Of a stretch of DNA of 64,000 nucleotides, positions 63,301-64,000 are shown one piece after another. The stretch spans positions 434,001 to 498,000 of the forward strand of contig NZ_JAEQNB010000001.1 of NCBI RefSeq assembly GCF_016722965.1, read 5' to 3'. Below the pieces are notes generated by a model. That model was given only the letters and a program-made list of their open reading frames with translations. It did no database searches and had not been told where the DNA came from. The DNA is from Tumebacillus amylolyticus. GTDB taxonomy: Bacteria > Bacillota > Bacilli > Tumebacillales > Tumebacillaceae. A program made the translations under genes and the position numbers. Numbering within the stretch: position 1 is the first letter of the stretch; each line of letters opens with the position of its first letter.

Positions 63301-64000
63301 TTCCAAGATACGCCGGACGATACGTTGACTTACTCGGCGACTTCAAGTGATCCGTCGATCTGCGATGTCATGGTTGCCTCGCTTGGCGTGCGTCTGCAAC
63401 CGCATGCTCCGGGCGTCGTCACGATCACCGTTACGGCGACCGACAGCCGTGGAGCGACCGGCTTCACGACATTTAAGGTTACCGTGAATCCGGACCCGCC
63501 CTTTGTGAACCAAGACCCGCAAATGGTGAACCAACTTCCCGATTACGTCACCAAAGTTGGCGACGATGATCAGCAGTTCGACCTCAACAACTATTTTGTC
63601 GATGAAAATCCGGAAGACATCCTGTCCTATTCGCTGGCACCGTACACCGATGACAGCGTGGCGACGGTCAGTTTGGAGAACAACGTGCTCAACATTCACG
63701 GAGTCGCACCGGGTACGGCAACTGTCACCCTGATCGCATCGGACGGCCATGGCGGCACCGACGCCACCATGACGTTCCATGTCAATGTGGCAGCTACCGA
63801 TCCGACGCCTGCTGCCAACCATGATCCGGCTGTAGCCAACACGATCGACACGCAGAACCAAACGATTGGCGATCCGGACCTGACTTTCGACCTGAACCAA
63901 GTGTTCAGCGACGAAGACGGTGACGCGCTGGCCTACACGCTGACCTACGACGGCTCCGAATACGCGGACATTCAACTGGACCAGACCACCGGCATCCTCA
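60310..64000 (+). CDS. Giant SLH-domain surface protein with cadherin-like repeats (3' end outside window)
   Basis: The frame from GTG 60310 stays open to the right edge (1230 codons seen). GGTGAGGGG lies ~9 bases upstream. Signal peptide about 1-25 (MKKLNQWLAASLVLTTALAP..ALA). Three SLH domains at about 34-82, 95-145 and 155-205, with TRAE, TREE and QRQE. Then a beta-rich domain (~215-455), a Gly-Asn-Ser linker (~457-502), a helical domain rich in Asp, Glu and Leu (~510-900), an Ig-like unit with SGDYRLYMADNFGHV (~940-955), and cadherin-like repeats, each with a form of FxDxxxDxLxY: FQDTPDDTLTY, FVDENPEDILSY, FSDEDGDALAY. The Asp-rich repeats may bind calcium. Probably a wall-bound adhesin. 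Confidence 0.88.
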   Translation, partial: MKKLNQWLAASLVLTTALAPTSALAAPTTGTIADLQKADSWAQNAIVQVKDLGLMNGDPTGSFRPTDTITRAEFAVLLTRLMQVEVPAATTSSFADVPSGHWGLSYIEAVKNAGLMLGDGNGTFRPDDVITREELAVLLVKAGQGSAQDGELTVADQANVSSWAKGYVQAALSMGLMNGDGTNFNPKNTAQRQEVAQVAVNYVNKVPSKIDIVADSTVTVKGMPYQVSGALKPLFNVKNSAALKNAKMRFEIKDKVITKVTYLELVHEGQAPAAGSAEFSGNAVLDAGGATVDGHVKVSADYVSLLNLNVNGDFEVGEGVKHDFYSSKVKVSGKTVVNGGDENTVVFDGATLGAVEINKQNVHVKSANGTTVDQIQVNADARLEADEHVTLTNVTVGAGVKNLQLDGKGSVENLNVQDKSSKITLLPGTQVQNVKVPQGSQLSDVFANYDKAKDQIGKGHGNDNGHGTDNGNNGNGNGNSNGNGNSNTGNSNGNSNSDDSRGSNFDIYLRAMTALKDLPQPENITIENYRQVHEKLEWAQTMVAEFNARHSKYTLTNLDILAADLEKVDQLINQVNHDQFRDSAVQALAQLPDASEITYDNLGTISVEITAAVEAVSAARVNGVYTPELPGLDKLVKVEQLKVNKLFATDANGDLDKDHLAADFDMEKFYEVFDMFDVLLDPQSIALSGMSEADARHAYVEAMKRIVGLSDMDMAIYNLIDDLNLLYILEMQENFFDLIGMIPTVEQVTMADKGTLSFLLDLDQTITLTSMTTGQAIPNYGDWIDAEIKLYDASGALAPSVVEALFTDNTHTALASDITQGSLNEAKTFVDNADYSVKDDLYALLDVAQGLFANQEDLLPEILLAWTQANMDPSTWNHEIVIGDGFYVTANKNSKVYLVPNNAHPLSTEGLEALVADHKAAVTSVTGVGEGMTGEIPTAGLASGDYRLYMADNFGHVKPDWATYTLVDNVAPYVVWPIRDQVLEVSGPIPRIPIQFTFQDTPDDTLTYSATSSDPSICDVMVASLGVRLQPHAPGVVTITVTATDSRGATGFTTFKVTVNPDPPFVNQDPQMVNQLPDYVTKVGDDDQQFDLNNYFVDENPEDILSYSLAPYTDDSVATVSLENNVLNIHGVAPGTATVTLIASDGHGGTDATMTFHVNVAATDPTPAANHDPAVANTIDTQNQTIGDPDLTFDLNQVFSDEDGDALAYTLTYDGSEYADIQLDQTTGIL
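61677..61815 (+). repeat. Low-complexity Gly-Asn-Ser coding repeat
   Basis: Degenerate short repeats such as GGCAATGGAAAT and AGCAACGGCAAC encode a GN/SN-rich flexible linker between the SLH part and the helical domain of the last gene. Repeat number may vary between strains. Confidence 0.8.

Overview
The window is a stretch of chromosome from a GC-rich, spore-forming, flagellated Gram-positive bacterium with an S-layer. The gene order follows the Bacillus subtilis ywlB-ywlC-mntP-ywlE-rpiB-ywlG-glyA-upp-atp region, then ywzB-ywmB-murA-spoIID-spoIIQ-spoIIID-mbl-flhO-flhP. The many SLH-domain proteins, an 11-subunit nuo operon between atp and ywzB, and the base composition point to the Alicyclobacillaceae, most like Tumebacillus. 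That assignment is inference. I see no rRNA, tRNA, CRISPR array, transposase or prophage.

Layout. 1-908: 3' end of an SLH surface protein. 887-1495: a dense cluster of DnaA boxes running through a GNAT gene, just upstream of the ywlC promoter. 2.7-3.4 kb: a ydaO-type c-di-AMP riboswitch before a small, degenerate KtrA/RCK_N-like protein. 3.4-3.9 kb: a glycine-rich protein gene behind a sigma-K-like promoter. 3.9-10.5 kb: the ywl housekeeping block (mntP, ywlE, rpiB, ywlG), interrupted by an sbnA-sbnB pair for L-2,3-diaminopropionate and by an AT-richer AAA ATPase + DUF4435/TOPRIM pair that looks like a PARIS-type defence module. 10.6-16.5 kb: glyA, upp, mnaA, an HTH-TPR regulator on the minus strand, and a thiolase with a cre site. 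16.6-23.8 kb: the complete F1Fo ATP synthase operon atpIBEFHAGDC, with a structured leader. 23.9-33.8 kb: nuoABCDHIJKLMN, without the NADH module nuoEFG. 33.9-42.5 kb: the cell-wall and sporulation block (ywzB, ywmB, murA, spoIID, spoIIQ, spoIIID, mbl), flagellar rod genes flhO-flhP and a CDP-alcohol phosphatidyltransferase. 42.6-45.3 kb: fabZ, a divergent pair of a small sigma-70 factor and a ComK-like protein, and a YigZ-family protein. 45.4-64 kb: an S-layer and surface-polysaccharide locus. It holds a membrane-anchored SLH protein, an O-antigen-ligase-like protein, a glycosyltransferase, the S-layer protein behind two promoters and a structured leader, a SLAP-domain protein, a phosphosugar mutase, a giant SLH protein, an S41 peptidase, and a second giant SLH protein running off the end.

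How the genes fit together. The atp and nuo operons form the respiratory energy block. murA, spoIID, spoIIQ, spoIIID and mbl build and remodel peptidoglycan in growth and engulfment, and sigma-E and sigma-F promoter matches lie where those genes would need them. mnaA, the O-antigen-ligase-like protein, the glycosyltransferase and the phosphosugar mutase could supply and assemble the secondary cell-wall polymer that SLH domains bind. The best leads for new biology are the AAA/TOPRIM pair, the c-di-AMP riboswitch with its truncated RCK protein, the sigma/ComK-like pair, the atp leader RNA, and the membrane-anchored SLH plus ligase operon.
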